From Shinisaurus crocodilurus (Eukaryota; Chordata; Lepidosauria; Squamata; Shinisauridae), in NCBI GenBank assembly GCA_021292165.1, contig CM037878.1, positions 286,015,744 through 286,079,743 on the forward strand: a DNA stretch of 64,000 nucleotides, in the 5' to 3' direction. The first letter of the stretch is position 1. Each line of letters begins with the position of its first letter. Below, piece by piece: positions 10,114-21,595 of this stretch. The translations under genes and the position numbers were made by a program. The notes under the pieces are model-generated. The model was not told the DNA's origin. It did no database searches and was given only the letters and a program-made list of their open reading frames with translations.

Positions 10114-10561
10114 ATATCAGTTAGACTGAGAATATTTGCATGGATTGGCCTGCTCAGCCCAATTTTATTCTGTTTCTGTTAGTGGCAGAAAGGAGGGTGA
10201 ACAACTAATACAAGGCAGAGTTATTCACCATCCCGACTACTGGAGATTCCTCTGCAGCCTCTTGTTATAAATAATGCCTGGGGAAGAATGACGCTTTCCA
10301 AGCTTATCTTTGCAGCCTTGAGGGCTAGGAACATGGTGTGCATGTGTCTGTTGTTGTTTTTAAAGAAAGCAAGCTTTGCATGCTAATTGCTGCACCCAAT
10401 AATAAATTCTGCACTCAGTACTGTTCTCCCACATGCCTGTGCTTCTCATCTCCCATTTTCTACCATATGTTTTGCAGCACAGATGAACTATGGAGGCAGT
10501 TTAGGGCAAAGAAAAGAAGAATTGCAAGCCTTATTGTGAAGAAAAAAGCCTTTGGGGGTTT

Positions 10562-10570
10562 CCGCGCACG

Positions 10571-10601
<31 letters not shown>
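10562..10601. repeat. (GCAC)n/(CA)n microsatellite
   Basis: Alternating CGCACGCACGCGCG runs directly into a CA dinucleotide run. Confidence 0.95.
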
Positions 10602-10699
10602 CTCATGTGTGAACCGGCTGGAGGCTGGGTGGGGTGGGGTGTGCATAGTTCCTCTAGAATGGATGGCGCCTAGAAGTCCGGAAAAGCCAGGCTAAAAGC

Positions 10700-11300
10700 T
10701 TTCAAGTGCAAATGCCATGAGTCATGAGTCTCCTCCCCTGCCTGGCCAGGTGAAGTGCATCATGATTGGCTGAAGGCAGCAGAGCTACAGGAAGGAGGGG
10801 GGAGGGGGAAAAGGTATATTCCCAAAGTGTAGCCTTTGTGTCTTTGTCTTTGGTCATCGCGTGGCTGCCCGGCTGTTGGAGCAATGGCGGCACGCCAAGG
10901 AGAGGCCCAAGCCTTCGGGGGGCCTCAGGATCCGACCCCAGGTAGCTCCTGGTGAAATTAGCTGAATGAGGGCTCTGGTAAAGGCAAGCCTTGTGGGAGG
11001 CTACCCATCTCGGACCTTCGGGTAGGTGTGGTAATCTCCATCGGGCAGCAAGGCCGTGCTGGATCTAACCCTGGAAGAGAACTGACCCTCAGGTAACAGA
11101 GGTGTGTGCCTGAGAGATATTAAGAATCAGGTTTTGTTATTTTGCAGCTCTATTTCTGTGTACCAAAGTGTCTCTCTCTAATTTTGTGTGCTTCCCTCAT
11201 TTCCCACCTTTTGTTGTAAAATGCTACCAGAATAAACCTGTCTTGGTTTTACCCCACATGGGTTTTGTAGTCGCTCTGCTTGGTTCAGTAACTAAATCCA
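10700..11300 (+). other. Possible solo LTR or old promoter-like repeat
   Basis: The order of signals resembles an LTR: GATTGGCTG (inverted CCAAT) near 10764, GGTATATTC near 10814, a GC-rich transcribed-like part, and AATAAA near 11231 followed by a T/G-rich segment. No TG/CA boundary pair with a matching duplication was found, so the identity is unproven. It could also be single-copy sequence. Confidence 0.25.
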
Positions 11301-11858
11301 GGTTACAGTCAGAAAGGCAAGTCCCTGGACAGAGATTCAAGTAGGATTGCAGACAGCTGAGGTTGGCAATCTGGTACCTTGAGATCTCTGGGGCTCTTGG
11401 TTCCTTTGGGGTAGGGAAGGGTGGGGTTGTGGCGGGCCAGCCAGCCCCCCCCTTCCTCCACACTTATAAAGAACGCCCAGCAGCTTCTACACTTTTTATC
11501 ACGCCTTCTAATGGCGAATTCAGCTGCTGAGTGCCGGCAGCCGAAAACAGGACCGCCGAGAAAGAAAAAGGAGGATCAGACTGTTCATGGGAACTCCTGA
11601 GGCTTGTTCAGAGAATGAAGTGTGCCTCTTGAAAAAAGGAGTGGGGGATTGGAATGCAGTTAGTATTCTAGAAAAGAGCATGGTTAGTTGGCTTGCTGGA
11701 ACCCTGAACAATTTGTTGCAGCGGGCCCCTCCTGTTGCATATCCAGGTACTCAGGCCACATGCTGGGACCTAGTTGTGCCTGGAAAGAGAGTAGGAAACA
11801 GTAGTTGTTTAAGCACCACTGAGATGTGTTCCTATTGCCTGGTCCTGGTTAGCAACTT

Positions 11859-11965
11859 AAGGAGCAATCCTATGCAAGTTCAGACAGAAAAAAGGCCTAC
11901 AACTCCCAGCATGCTGGGAGTTGTAGGCCTTTTTCCTGTCTGAACTTGCATAGAACTGTGCCCTT
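11859..11965. mobile_element. Palindromic MITE (family B)
   Basis: A near-perfect inverted repeat: GCAATCCTATGCAAGTTCAG, GGCCTACAACTCCCAGCATG, then the mirror image. The inner arms meet at GCATGC without a loop. Each arm contains a ZNF143/THAP11-like word. Confidence 0.8.
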
Positions 11966-12004
11966 AGCAGCTGTATTTTGAACTGCAGTATCCAGTCTTC
12001 AAAG

Positions 12005-12110
12005 GCAGCCCCACATGCAACCCATTACAGTAGTCTAATCTGGAGGTTCCTAGGGCAACAGATAACATTGGCTTGACTGTCTCTGTCCAGGAAGGATACA
12101 ACTGTGGTTA
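12005..12110 (-). repeat. Old L2 LINE fragment
   Basis: The CATTACAGTAGTCTAATCTG segment matches the same site in the minus-strand L2 at 6580-6600. It is short and decayed. Confidence 0.45.
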
Positions 12111-13140
12111 CCTGGAAGTGATCTGACCAATTACAGCGATAAGAGAGGCGGCATGGCCACAACCTCCCATGAAAATTGGTAGCAGGAAGTTGCTACTCTG
12201 TCCCACAGAAGGCACAGGTTGCACCTCTCTGAATGCAGGACGTGCGCGGAGATTTTGATCAAGCGGACTAGCCCTTGCTCTCAGACTAACCAGTCAAGGG
12301 TGCTACAAGAATAAAATGAAGCGTTGCAGCCACGTTGTGAGCTGGAAAGATTCCCGACTGAAATATATCCTCAGCCGTTGACTCAATAGGGCCTACACTT
12401 CTGGAAGTGGCAAGATGTGTGTGGGCTGTGCTATTCCAAGATGCAGAACAGGGTGGAATGGGGTTGTTCACGTAATGTAACATTTTTCCACTGTAACATT
12501 TCCTGCACATAGCAAACTGGATGTCAAGAAGCAGGGATCTGGCCTAACTGTCTCCTTGACCTGCTAGTTTTCTACATGCAGATGTATGATTTTGGGGGTA
12601 TGCAGTAGCGCTCACTACGTGAACAATTATCTGCAATCTGAAGTGGTACAACGCAGACGGAGGTTTGCCCCCTGTGAGAACTAGGCCTGGCCAACCCAGT
12701 TTTCGTAGGCTTCTCTGCAATATGGGGGATAGTACTGGCTCGCCTTATATGGCCAATGTAAGACTTACCGAGATTGCCGCATTCAACTGCTTTACAGATG
12801 TTTTGCTGTATAAATGCCGATTATGGTTCTTACAAGTGGGAGCTACAGCAAAATGTTGCAGCGGGACGGCATCCTCTTCAGAGTTCCAGCCAGTCATGCT
12901 CTTTTCCAGGATATTCCATCCACTCCATTGCTCAGTTCTCACTCTGCGCGGTGTTTTGTGGCCATCATTGGGCTGTTTGGGTGGCTTTTGCTTTCCTCTT
13001 TTAAGTTTTTTTTTTGGTACCTCTACAAACTTTGCGATCCCCCCGAAACCTGCTGATACCACCCCTCCTGTGTGTAGATGGTGCTACTTTGGCTCCATAA
13101 GGAACTACATTTGGAGACTGAGTTTGCTATTCATATATAT
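12111..13140. other. No gene recognised
   Basis: This holds intergenic sequence with no recognised exon. ORFs of up to 190 residues (12665-13237) run into the MITE at 13141 and lack any domain pattern. Confidence 0.4.
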
Positions 13141-13275
13141 CAGTGTTCTCCAACCTTGGGTCCCCAGATGTTTTTGGCCTACAACTCCCAGCATGCCCCA
13201 GCCAGCTACGCTGGCTGGGGCATGCTGGGAGTTGTAGGCCAAAAACATCTGGGGACCCAAGGTTGGAGAACACTG
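13141..13275. mobile_element. Palindromic hAT MITE (family A), near-perfect
   Basis: This is an almost perfect 135-bp palindrome. The left arm CAGTGTTCTCCAACCTTGGG ... ATGCCCCAGCCAGC is mirrored by the right arm, leaving a loop of a few bases at CTACG. The flanks are ATATATAT and ATATATAG (7 of 8). Two inverted copies of CCTACAACTCCCAGCATGC (13178-13196, 13220-13238) match the vertebrate ZNF143/THAP11 consensus. The near-identity of the arms suggests recent origin or conversion between arms. Confidence 0.9.
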
Positions 13276-13505
13276 ATATATAGGATATATGTGGCCGGCT
13301 ATAGAATAATTTGCCCTGAACAGGGCAAGAAAAGGAATTTTAGATACATGCCCAAAAAACCCACAATAGAGTCTTGCTTAGAAACAAGAATCCTTTAATA
13401 ATCAACGTCAACATTAGCTATAAAGTCTTAATTAATGTTCTAAGCCAGGGTAAATTGATTAAATACATTTAAATCTCCAAAAGCCACTTTGATGCAAAAT
13501 AATAG

Positions 13506-13532
<27 letters not shown>
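13506..13532. repeat. (TA)n microsatellite
   Basis: An uninterrupted TA dinucleotide run. Confidence 0.95.
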
Positions 13533-13538
<6 letters not shown>

Positions 13539-13539
13539 A

Positions 13540-14800
13540 GCTTATTAGTTGACAAGAGTCCCATAGAAAGGTTTCAATATATCAAAATGCTGAAACATTA
13601 TTTATTACAATGGCTTTTATATACAGTTAGCTGTTGTTTCATGATACAGCCACAGTATGTTCACCTGTAAAGGATTTTATTATTTTTTTTACATTAATAA
13701 ACCCACATATCTAGAACAAACAAAAGTGTTAACACAAAGTTTGGTCACTTTACACAAAAGATATCCCATATCCCTTATGGCAGGTTGTATCTATTTCCAT
13801 CTCAAATAGCAAACTCCACATTAAAATCGGTGCATTAAAATATGCCCAATAATCAACATTCATTTGGCAGGACAAGATAAAAGCAATAATAGTTTAGAGG
13901 AGTTTATAAAGAGGTATGTCTAAAGATCTGCTGACCTTGCAGTGGGAAGAATGCCGCAAAATGGCACCTATGAAGAGTTGGCTTCTGGGTAAAGGAAGGA
14001 AACTGAAAACAGCAGCACCCCTAATGGAAAGCGTGGGTGCGGCTTCTCTTGGATGGAAGGAAAGCTGCATTGTAAAATGTGTGGCTAAAAAAGGCAAGTA
14101 AGCGGCAAGCACAGATTCCCAAAGTCCGGAGAGTTACAGTCGTGGAAAGAAAAGTTAAGACAAGTGGGAAAAGATTAGAAAACAGGGCCAAATGCTGGTC
14201 CTAAGCTCCCCCTCAGCTTTCCCCTTTTACCAACCTACCCTTTACTTCATTACACAAACTTGATCTGTCCTTGCCAGCGCATGTGCTTGATTTGTTGAAA
14301 ACCTGCCAACTGAAGCTTAGCTCTCCTTGGAGCAGAATTTAAAACATTTAGCTAAGGAGCACAAGAGCTCTGCCATTTTCTCATGAGAAGTCTGGACAGG
14401 CCAATTAAAGAGGGAGGCCTCTATTTAATACTGTTCAGTGTGCAAATACCAAGATGCCCAGTCTTGCTTCAACCACTTGTATTAATCTGTCAAAAACATG
14501 GCTGCCCAAGTCTGTCTGACGATGCATGTTGCCAGTACAGAGATAAGCTTCTTCTAAAAATAATAATAATAATAAAGAAAAATACAACATTTGTATGCTC
14601 AGTGGAATGCTGCCCTGTTGACTCATGTCACCAAGCTTTTGTAAGAAAAAAGGCCATATATGTATTGGTAGCCAAATTGAACAAGACAGCATAAATCAGG
14701 GGTGGGCAGACTTCAGGTATGTGGGATCCACTTTGTTTTGTTACTAGAACTCTGAGTCAGATGCAGACTGGTGGCTTGGGGAACAATGGAGTCTATTACT
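13540..14800. other. A/T-rich sequence, no gene recognised
   Basis: No recognised repeat or splice-bounded exon is present. Short ORFs on both strands overlap each other and look random. Confidence 0.4.
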
Positions 14801-14805
14801 TAGCA

Positions 14806-14941
14806 CAGGGCTCTCCAACCTTGGGTCCCCAGATATTGCTGGCCTACAGCTCCCAGGATACCCAGCCAGCATGGCTAATGGCAAGGGATTCTGGGAGCTG
14901 TAGTCCAGCAACATCTGGGGACCCAAGGTTGGAGAGCCCTG
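14806..14941. mobile_element. Palindromic hAT MITE (family A, CAGGGCTC subtype)
   Basis: The ends are CAGGGCTCTCCAACC and its mirror, with a perfect 8-bp duplication ACTTAGCA at 14798-14805 and 14942-14949. The arms are less alike than in the 13141 copy. Confidence 0.92.
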
Positions 14942-15699
14942 ACTTAGCACACCCCAAGAGTCATATACTGGGATGAGCAGGATAAACAACAACAAAAACT
15001 CTACATTCCAGTTACTATAGATCCTGGATTCTATTTTGGATCTTAAAATTGCAATTGTTAAAACAACTGGGAGTCGGAGACCCTTGCTGATCTACTGCAA
15101 ATTACCCAAAGGTCTACCTGTAGATCCCAAGCTTTCTGCCCGCCCCTGGCATAAACAATGAGTCCTCAGATGTGGAGCATCCTTGATTTACTTTAAAAAA
15201 ACAAAAAACCCTGAGTAGACCATACTGCTAATCCAGTTTTGCAAATAAAGCCAACAAGAGTTATTGTCCCACAAAATTTTGTAAAATCTCTCTACTGGGG
15301 CACTTGGGGGGAAGATTCACTCTCACCCAGAGGTGACCACAGGGCAGTTAGAGAACTGAACTGGATCTCCACTCAGGGTTTTTTCGCAGCACTATTTTGA
15401 CCCCATAATCATGGATGCAGTGGAGACTAACCTAGTTTTAGAAGTATTCCAATTGGTGCGGAGAACGTAGCTCGCCACATCCTGGCTCCAGGAGCAAGGT
15501 GAGCTGCTCTTAGACATGCCCGCTCTATTTGGGGAAATCGAGATGCAATCACAGTAAATGCAACGCTAGGTTTCGGTGTCTGCATTTCCCCCGATAGCAT
15601 CTCAGAGCCAAAAGTACAGGTGACATTAAGCATATGATTTAATTTTTTATTTTTTAATTGAACTGTGACTAGTAGCTGCTGTGTGTGTGTGTGTGAGTT

Positions 15700-15811
15700 T
15701 CATAGATTTCATAGATCATAGAGTTGGAAGGAGCCTACAAGGCTATCGAGTCCAACCCCCTGCTCAATGCAGGAAACTAGAGGAGGGGTCTCCCAGGATC
15801 AGGATTGGGAC
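15700..15811 (-). repeat. 5S-rRNA/CR1 chimeric SINE, truncated
   Basis: The minus strand holds the CR1-like tail (inverted CATAGAGTTGGAAGGAGCC and TCGAGTCCAACCCCCTGC). It keeps the shared junction GAGGGGTCTCCCA, the inverted last bases of the 5S part, and then breaks off. Fuller copies are at 46825, 47741 and 51629. Confidence 0.75.
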
Positions 15812-15951
15812 TGTGGTGGGCAAACAGCAGGAGTTTACAAATCCCATCTCCCCTGCCATGGTTCAAAATATAGATAGCGGCAGGGAGTGGAAATTTGCTG
15901 GGACCAAGTTGGAAGTTACACTCTCTCTGCCTGCCCACAGTAGTGAAGCTG

Positions 15952-16024
15952 CTACTTTAGAATTTCCTCCTTTTATCCTGGAAGACAATCTTACTCGGTC
16001 ACGAGTGATCGCCTGATGATGATG
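15952..16024 (+). repeat. Tail of the 58422 LINE family
   Basis: CTTTAGAATTTCCTCC through GATCGCCTGATGATGATGA matches the family 3' end. No coding part precedes it, so this is either an extreme 5' truncation or a SINE using this tail. Confidence 0.8.
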
Positions 16025-16340
16025 ACTGTTTACAGTTCTAAAAAAGCAAAGAAACAAAAAAAAAAACATGCAGTGTTAAGCCACGTGATCCAGCCATTTA
16101 TCCACCCCACTTCTATGCCTTCTGGGTGAAGGCAGCCTGGGTTTCACAAGAACAATTATCCAGACAGACACAATAAGCAGTATTGCACAATTCAAAAACA
16201 AAGGCAGCAGGGAGGCGCACAGCCCCAAAAAGTACATTCTTGTAAGTCTAAGAAGTACAGCATGTCAGAATAAATTTGGAACGAACATGGGCTCCTTTGA
16301 CTAAGAGAAGAGCTGGCACAGGCACCTCACAAAACATTTT

Positions 16341-16480
16341 AGGGTGCAATCCTATGCAGTTTTAGGCAGAAAAAAAGGCCTACAACTCCCAGCATGCCCC
16401 AGCCAGCTATGCTGGCTGGGGCATGCTGGGAGTTGTAGGCCTTTTTTTAATGTCTAAACATGCAAAAGATTGCACCTTTA
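16341..16480. mobile_element. Palindromic MITE (family B)
   Basis: The ends are AGGGTGCAATCCTATGCA and TGCAAAAGATTGCACCTTTA. The inner arms form a long perfect palindrome from CCTACAACTCCCAGCATGCC to its mirror around CAGCTATGCTG. Two inverted ZNF143/THAP11-like words are present. Confidence 0.8.
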
Positions 16481-18054
16481 GTTGCCTAGTGGTAGATGAC
16501 GTCTGTAGAAAGTTGGCAGCCAAGCCCATGTGCAGTTCTTACAGATCTGAAAATGTCACTCTTACACCAAAAGTTTCCTTTGACTGGAGAACTGCTCGCC
16601 CTCAAAGGAGGACACCTCCTCCCCCTCCCTGTGGTTGCGCACACGATCTGGACATGCCTCCTGAAAAAAAAGGCCAGCCCAGACTTGCAGACAGACACAC
16701 ACCAACAAGCAAGCTTCCTTGGACGGAGGACAATTCTGCAGCATCCCCGTTTTTTGGGAGCGACTGAATACTCCAATCACACCCGAGACGGGGCGGAATG
16801 ACCTGCCCCCAGCAACGGCTGGCTAGGAGACCCGAGCCAGAGCTGTGGATCGTGCAGAGATGCAGCAGCAGGCAGGCTGCTCTATGGGGGGAAGTACTTT
16901 GGGCTGACAGGAGTGCCTTGGCTAGTTTCACGACACTGTGGCAGTCATCTCATGGCAGCTGCCTGATCAAGAGGATCTCAGGGCTGTCCTCCCGAGACAA
17001 AGGTGGCGGGAAGGGTTAACAGCCACTCATGCCCTCCTGTACCATCAGAGGCAGTTTGAAAAGTCATGGTATTTCTCTCTGCAGTGCTCTGGACGTCACC
17101 TGCTTCTTCACCCTCCACTTTGCGGGGGTCCTACCTACACCGTTGCATCACACAACCAAGAAATGGCCAGGGATCTTTCCCAGAGGATGCAAGGTGGGGG
17201 GGGGGGAGTGCCCTTCCCGGATTGCATGCTGCTTTACCAGCTCCACAAAAATATCGAGGCAAATATTGTGGCTTACACAGTCAGACTGGGCCCAGCTTCT
17301 GCATACTGAAGACAACCATGCTGGATTTTGTTTTGTTTTAGTACATAGTCGCTTCGTAAAGAGCCCTTCATTTTGCCAGGAACAGGTCGCCCCCCTTCCC
17401 TTCTTAATCATGGAAACACATAATAAGTATGGAAGGGTGAACACAGAGCTATGGACAGGCAGGGGAAGGAGCCGCTTGGTCCCTTCCAAGCCTTAATGCA
17501 GAGCGAAAGAACGTCTGGGAGGAGGGGTACGGCTGCCTTTTCAAACAGCCATGCAAGACAAAAACGCAAACTGGGGGCTCTTCATCTTTCCTCGTGTGAC
17601 GGCAACCTGGTGCAGAATTTGTCCTCTTTTGAAAAACACTTTATTATTATTATTATTTTTTTTAACTACAGGGTTTATTCCATCTAGCTTTGTCAATTGG
17701 TGACTAGCCAAAAAGTGACTAGCCTGCAAAACGATTTTTACTCGCCTTTCTACTCGTAAGAGAGGCTGGTGGAGCATGCATGGCGCACAGCATCCCTCCT
17801 TTGCCAGCCACTCTTATGGGTAAGGCAAGCAGGTAAAGCCAGCCAGCCAGCCAGCCAGGAAACAAACAAACAATGCTCCTTACCTCTTCTACCAGCCCAC
17901 TTTACTGAGCATGTAGGAAGAGGCTTTGCCTTCTGCACATCCAGCGGGCTGGTGGCCAAGGAACAAATTGCTCTGTTCCTTCTCCTGCGGCCTGCTGTGT
18001 TCCTATGCTAGATGTGCAGAAGATGACCTGCGGCGGCTTGTTGCGACGCATGAG
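16481..18054. other. No gene recognised
   Basis: Several 60-155 residue ORFs overlap on both strands between 16486 and 17777 without any recognisable domain or splice pattern. A short (TTA)n run at about 17641-17660 and an (AGCC)n run near 17838-17860 are present. Confidence 0.4.
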
Positions 18055-18200
18055 CTGGCCCAGTGTGCTGAATTGGAATAGCACATCCTTCGCATGCAAA
18101 AGGTCCTGGAATCAATCCCTGGCGTCTTCAGGGAAGGTTAGAAAAGGCTTCTCTCCGATACCCTGAACAGCTGCTGCCAGTCAGTGTAGTCAATACTGAG
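18055..18200 (+). repeat. Second tRNA-derived SINE family, decayed copy
   Basis: It shares TTCGCATGCAAAAGGTCC and the GCTGCCAGTCAGTGTAG core with better copies at 38165 (inverted), 40424 (inverted) and 47095. It is diverged. Confidence 0.6.
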
Positions 18201-18234
18201 CTCAATACTCATGCAGCTTCCCATGTCCTTAACG

Positions 18235-18369
18235 CAGTGTTTCTCAACCTTGGGTCCCCAGATGTTTTTGGCCTACAACTCCCAGCATGCCCCAGCCAGC
18301 TATGCTGGCTGGGGCATGCTGGGAGTTGTAGGCCAAAAACATCTGGGGACCCAAGGTTGAGAAACACTG
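18235..18369. mobile_element. Palindromic hAT MITE (family A), perfect 8-bp duplication
   Basis: The ends are CAGTGTTTCTCAACC and its mirror, with a perfect duplication CCTTAACG at 18227-18234 and 18370-18377. The arms are essentially identical around a CTATG loop. This copy gives some of the clearest evidence that family A is hAT-mobilised. Confidence 0.95.
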
Positions 18370-18424
18370 CCTTAACGTTACAAATAAAGGCTGGGAGTCA
18401 GGTGGGAGCTGGATTATTGGGCTG

Positions 18425-18745
18425 GCAAGTCTAGGCTCACACTTGCCACTGGCAACTGTATGGAAAGATCTCCCCAATGAGCCCTGCCTGGCGCCGACAT
18501 GGGTTATCTTTTCGGCGTCAGGTTAAGACCTTCTTCTCTCGGGCATCTGGCAGCATATGATGAGCTTTTAATCTGGTCTTGAATTTTTCTTGCTGTTGTT
18601 TAAAATTGTTTTTAGATATATGTGTGTCTCTCTCTCTGTGTGTTGTATGTTTGTATGTATATGGTTTTTATAATGTATTTTTAAGGTTTTAATCTTTGTA
18701 AACCACCCAGAGAGCTTCAGCTATTGGGTGGTACAGAAATGTAAT
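18425..18745 (+). repeat. L2-type LINE 3' end
   Basis: The remnant includes AAGACCTTCTTCTCTCGGGC (end of ORF2). Its 3' tail runs through TTTGTAAACCACCCAGAGAG and GCTATTGGGTGGTACAGAAA to an AATAAATGA end. Confidence 0.65.
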
Positions 18746-18938
18746 AAATGAAAGGAAATGCAGGGGCATAAGACGTTATTTTGATCTGTAGTTGAGTGCA
18801 CGAGTGAGAGACTCTGCCACAACCAAATAGGATTCAAAAGTTGGCCAATTCACGTGTGTTTTAAGGTAGAGAAAAAAAATAACCAAGGGGACATTCTCCC
18901 TCAGAATTTAGGGAGGGAGGGATTTCTAATGTCTATCA

Positions 18939-19022
18939 CAGTGTTCTCCAACCTTGGGTCCCCAGACGTTTTTGGCCTACAACTCCCAGCATGCCCCAGC
19001 CAGCGTAGGCTGGAGAACACTG
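18939..19022. mobile_element. Family A MITE with deleted right arm
   Basis: The left arm is complete, and the right arm retains only GCTGGAGAACACTG. The flanks GTCTATCA and CTCTATCA match at 7 of 8 positions, so the deletion happened within the element. Confidence 0.85.
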
Positions 19023-19123
19023 CTCTATCATAAGGGCATCCTCACGCAAGACTTCTCTTTCCACATGAATATAGGAGTGGGGAGGGGGGAGGAACACAAC
19101 TTCTGTGATTCTTCCCCTTTTAA

Positions 19124-19256
19124 AAGGCGCAATCCTGTGCAAGTTTAGACAGAAAAAAGCCCTACAACTCCCAGCATGCCCCAGTCAGCAATGCTGGCTG
19201 GGGCATGCTGGGAGTTGTAGGACCTTTTTCTGTCTAACCTTGCATGATTGCACCCT
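19124..19256. mobile_element. Palindromic MITE (family B)
   Basis: The outer ends are GGCGCAATCCTGTGCAAG and CATGATTGCACCCTAAG. The inner palindrome contains CCTACAACTCCCAGCATGCC and its mirror around CAGCAATGCTG. Confidence 0.8.
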
Positions 19257-20075
19257 AAGTGGTTGTGTTGACTGAGATGTACATGAAGGCAGCAAATAAC
19301 TATTCAGAGGGAAGACGGCAAAGAAAAATTAATGACCCGAATTTGATGTTCTGATCACAAGTTGCGTACCCCAATTAGAAATGGGCTGGACTATTTCGTT
19401 TAGGGTAGCCTTCCTCAAGCAGGTGCCCTCCACCTGGCCATGCAGGCTGGGGATGATGGGAATTGGGGCCTTCCAGATGTGTTGGGACTACAAGTTGGGG
19501 AAGGCTGCATTAAGGGGTGTGGATATTTTGGGTATCAGTGCAATTTATGAATTTAAGCATCAAAAGATTGAGGAGGCTCGCTGGCTGGCAAGGGGCTTGG
19601 TGACTTTGAGACAAAGTATGCAGAAACTCAAAGGGCGCACTGAAAAGAAGTAGTGTACGCAACCACATTTTCATCACAATCAGACAGCAGTCCAATAGCC
19701 TGATTCTAAGCTACTTCCAACGGAACCAGTAACCAAGGGCAAACATATCGGCTTTTCTTTTCATACTCAGGGATGCTTACCCAGTTGCAAAATACATGCA
19801 CACTCCATCGGTGTGCAGGACGTGCACCTACAGAACTAGGCACATGTCAGCTAAGAGAAAGTCAGACCACCAATTCTGGGTTTTTGGGGGGGGGGGTGTC
19901 TTTCTTTTTTTAGAGAAAGGCACAGACCTAAAATTTATTTTTTACATTTCTCCACTGCCTTTCCCCCAAGGAGCTCAGAGGCGCACACATAGCGATCCTC
20001 TCAACAAGCCTGTTAGGCTAAAAGATAACTGACTGCCCCAGGTCACAGGTTCACCCTCGATAAGGCATACACATA

Positions 20076-20798
20076 AACACTGGTTTATGAAGCCATTGTA
20101 TTACCAACTTTATTGTATGCCTGTGAAACATGGACTATCTATAAACGTCACCTCAAACTCCTTGAAAGATTTCATCAACGTTGCCTCCGGAAAATCCTGC
20201 GAATTACTTGGGAAGATAAGCGAACAAATGTCAGTGTACTGGAAGAAGCAAAGACTACTAGCATTGAAAAAATGATCCTTCAACGCCAACTTCAGTGGAC
20301 CGGTCATGTTGTTCGAATGCCTGACTGCCGTCTCCCAAAGCAGTTACTTTATTCCCAACTCAAGGATGGAAAGCGGAATATCGGTGGTCAATATAAGAGG
20401 TTTAAAGATGTTCTTAAGGCTAATCTAAAAAAATGCAATATAAACATCAAAAACTGGGAAGCTCTGGCCCATGAACGATCTAACTGGAGGTTGGCCTTTC
20501 ACAAAGGTTCTATGGACTTTGAAGAAGCCCGAGTGCAAGGTGAAAGGGAGAGACGTGCTAAGCGAAAAGCACCTCAAACGAATCCTTTACAGGACCATCT
20601 TCCATCTGGTAACCTGTGTCCTCACTGTGGGAAGCTGTGTGGATCTAGAATTGGCCTCCACAGTCACTTACGGACCCATCGCTAGAGTCTACACAATTTT
20701 CTTTAGAATTTTCCTCCTTTTAAAATCTCCTTTTTGTAATTTTTATCCTGGAAGACAATCTTACTCGGTCACGAGTGATCGCCTGACTGACTGACTGG
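20076..20798 (+). pseudogene. LINE ORF2 C-terminal fragment (family of 58422)
   Basis: The 190-residue open frame at 20113-20685 ends in a Cys2His2-like finger (CPHCGKLCGSRIGLHSHLRTH). It is nearly identical to the end of the 58422-59844 copy, with single-residue changes only. The shared region begins at AACACTGGTTTATGAAGCC, so the copy lacks the reverse-transcriptase core. The 3' tail ends in GCCTGACTGACTGACTGG instead of a GAT repeat. CACAT occurs at both edges but is too short to prove a duplication. The near-identity implies recent activity of the family. Confidence 0.9.
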
Positions 20799-20799
20799 C

Positions 20800-21589
20800 A
20801 CATATTTTATACATTGGCAAGCAAGCATGAGTTTAAAGTTGTTGGGTTTTAAAAAAAAGAAAAAAAGAACCAGACCTTGGTTACTACCAAGACACTATTT
20901 CAGACTGGAATGGAAGTCCAGCTGCAAAGTTCACATCCCAAACTGGTGTGGCTAAGGCAGGTTCATCCCTTTGGCTGACAAAGGTGCCAGGGAGTGTGTG
21001 TAGCCAGCACCATGGCTCAGGGCATTGCTGCTTAACACAGTCCCCAGGCTGGCCCCAAACGTTTTGCAGTCCCGAGTGGCTGCACAGAGAGATGAGAGAA
21101 GCGTGTCCCAGCATCCTCCTCTACGTTGCCAGGGATCCTGGGTTAATATCTCTCCAGCTAATACTGTTTCATCGGTGCCCAAGTAACTACTTGGGTGGCT
21201 TGTGCAGTTGGCCTGGACAACTGGCCTTCCATTCAAGGCAAGAGTATCTTAGACATAACTACGCATTTTAAAAATCCTGGGGTGGTTGTTACTTATTTGC
21301 ATGGGGAGCAAACCCACAATTAATTGGGGTTTAATTAACACCCTACATTCTGAACAGAAATGGGGCACGCCACCTAGTTAACAGAACAGCACTTCTAACC
21401 CACCTCCCCTTTATCTGCGCAAATAATTTAAGAAGCCAGTTTTGAGAAGGTGACAGAATACGGCCCCATTACGATGTACCAGTCGACACACAGAATGCAC
21501 TTTAGAACACACAAGCTCGCTCCTATAAATCAAAGGGATCGTCCTTCCAAATCTGGCTCCGGCAATCCGCACAATTCAGGTTACAAGCA
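20800..21589. other. No gene recognised; possible ACER3 3' flank
   Basis: No recognisable repeat is present. If the ACER3 transcript is longer than the candidate poly(A) site at 21590 implies, part of this stretch would be 3' untranslated region. Confidence 0.35.
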
Positions 21590-21595
21590 TTTAAT
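21590..21595 (-). terminator. Candidate ACER3 polyadenylation signal (ATTAAA)
   Basis: The minus strand reads ATTAAA about 370 bases past the ACER3 stop. No AATAAA was noticed between here and the stop. The assignment is tentative, because mammalian ACER3 transcripts have long 3' ends. Confidence 0.3.

Noticed and set aside
12665..13237. A 190-residue plus-strand ORF
   Set aside because: It runs into the palindromic MITE at 13141 and has no recognisable domain; the parallel minus-strand ORF is equally long-lived.
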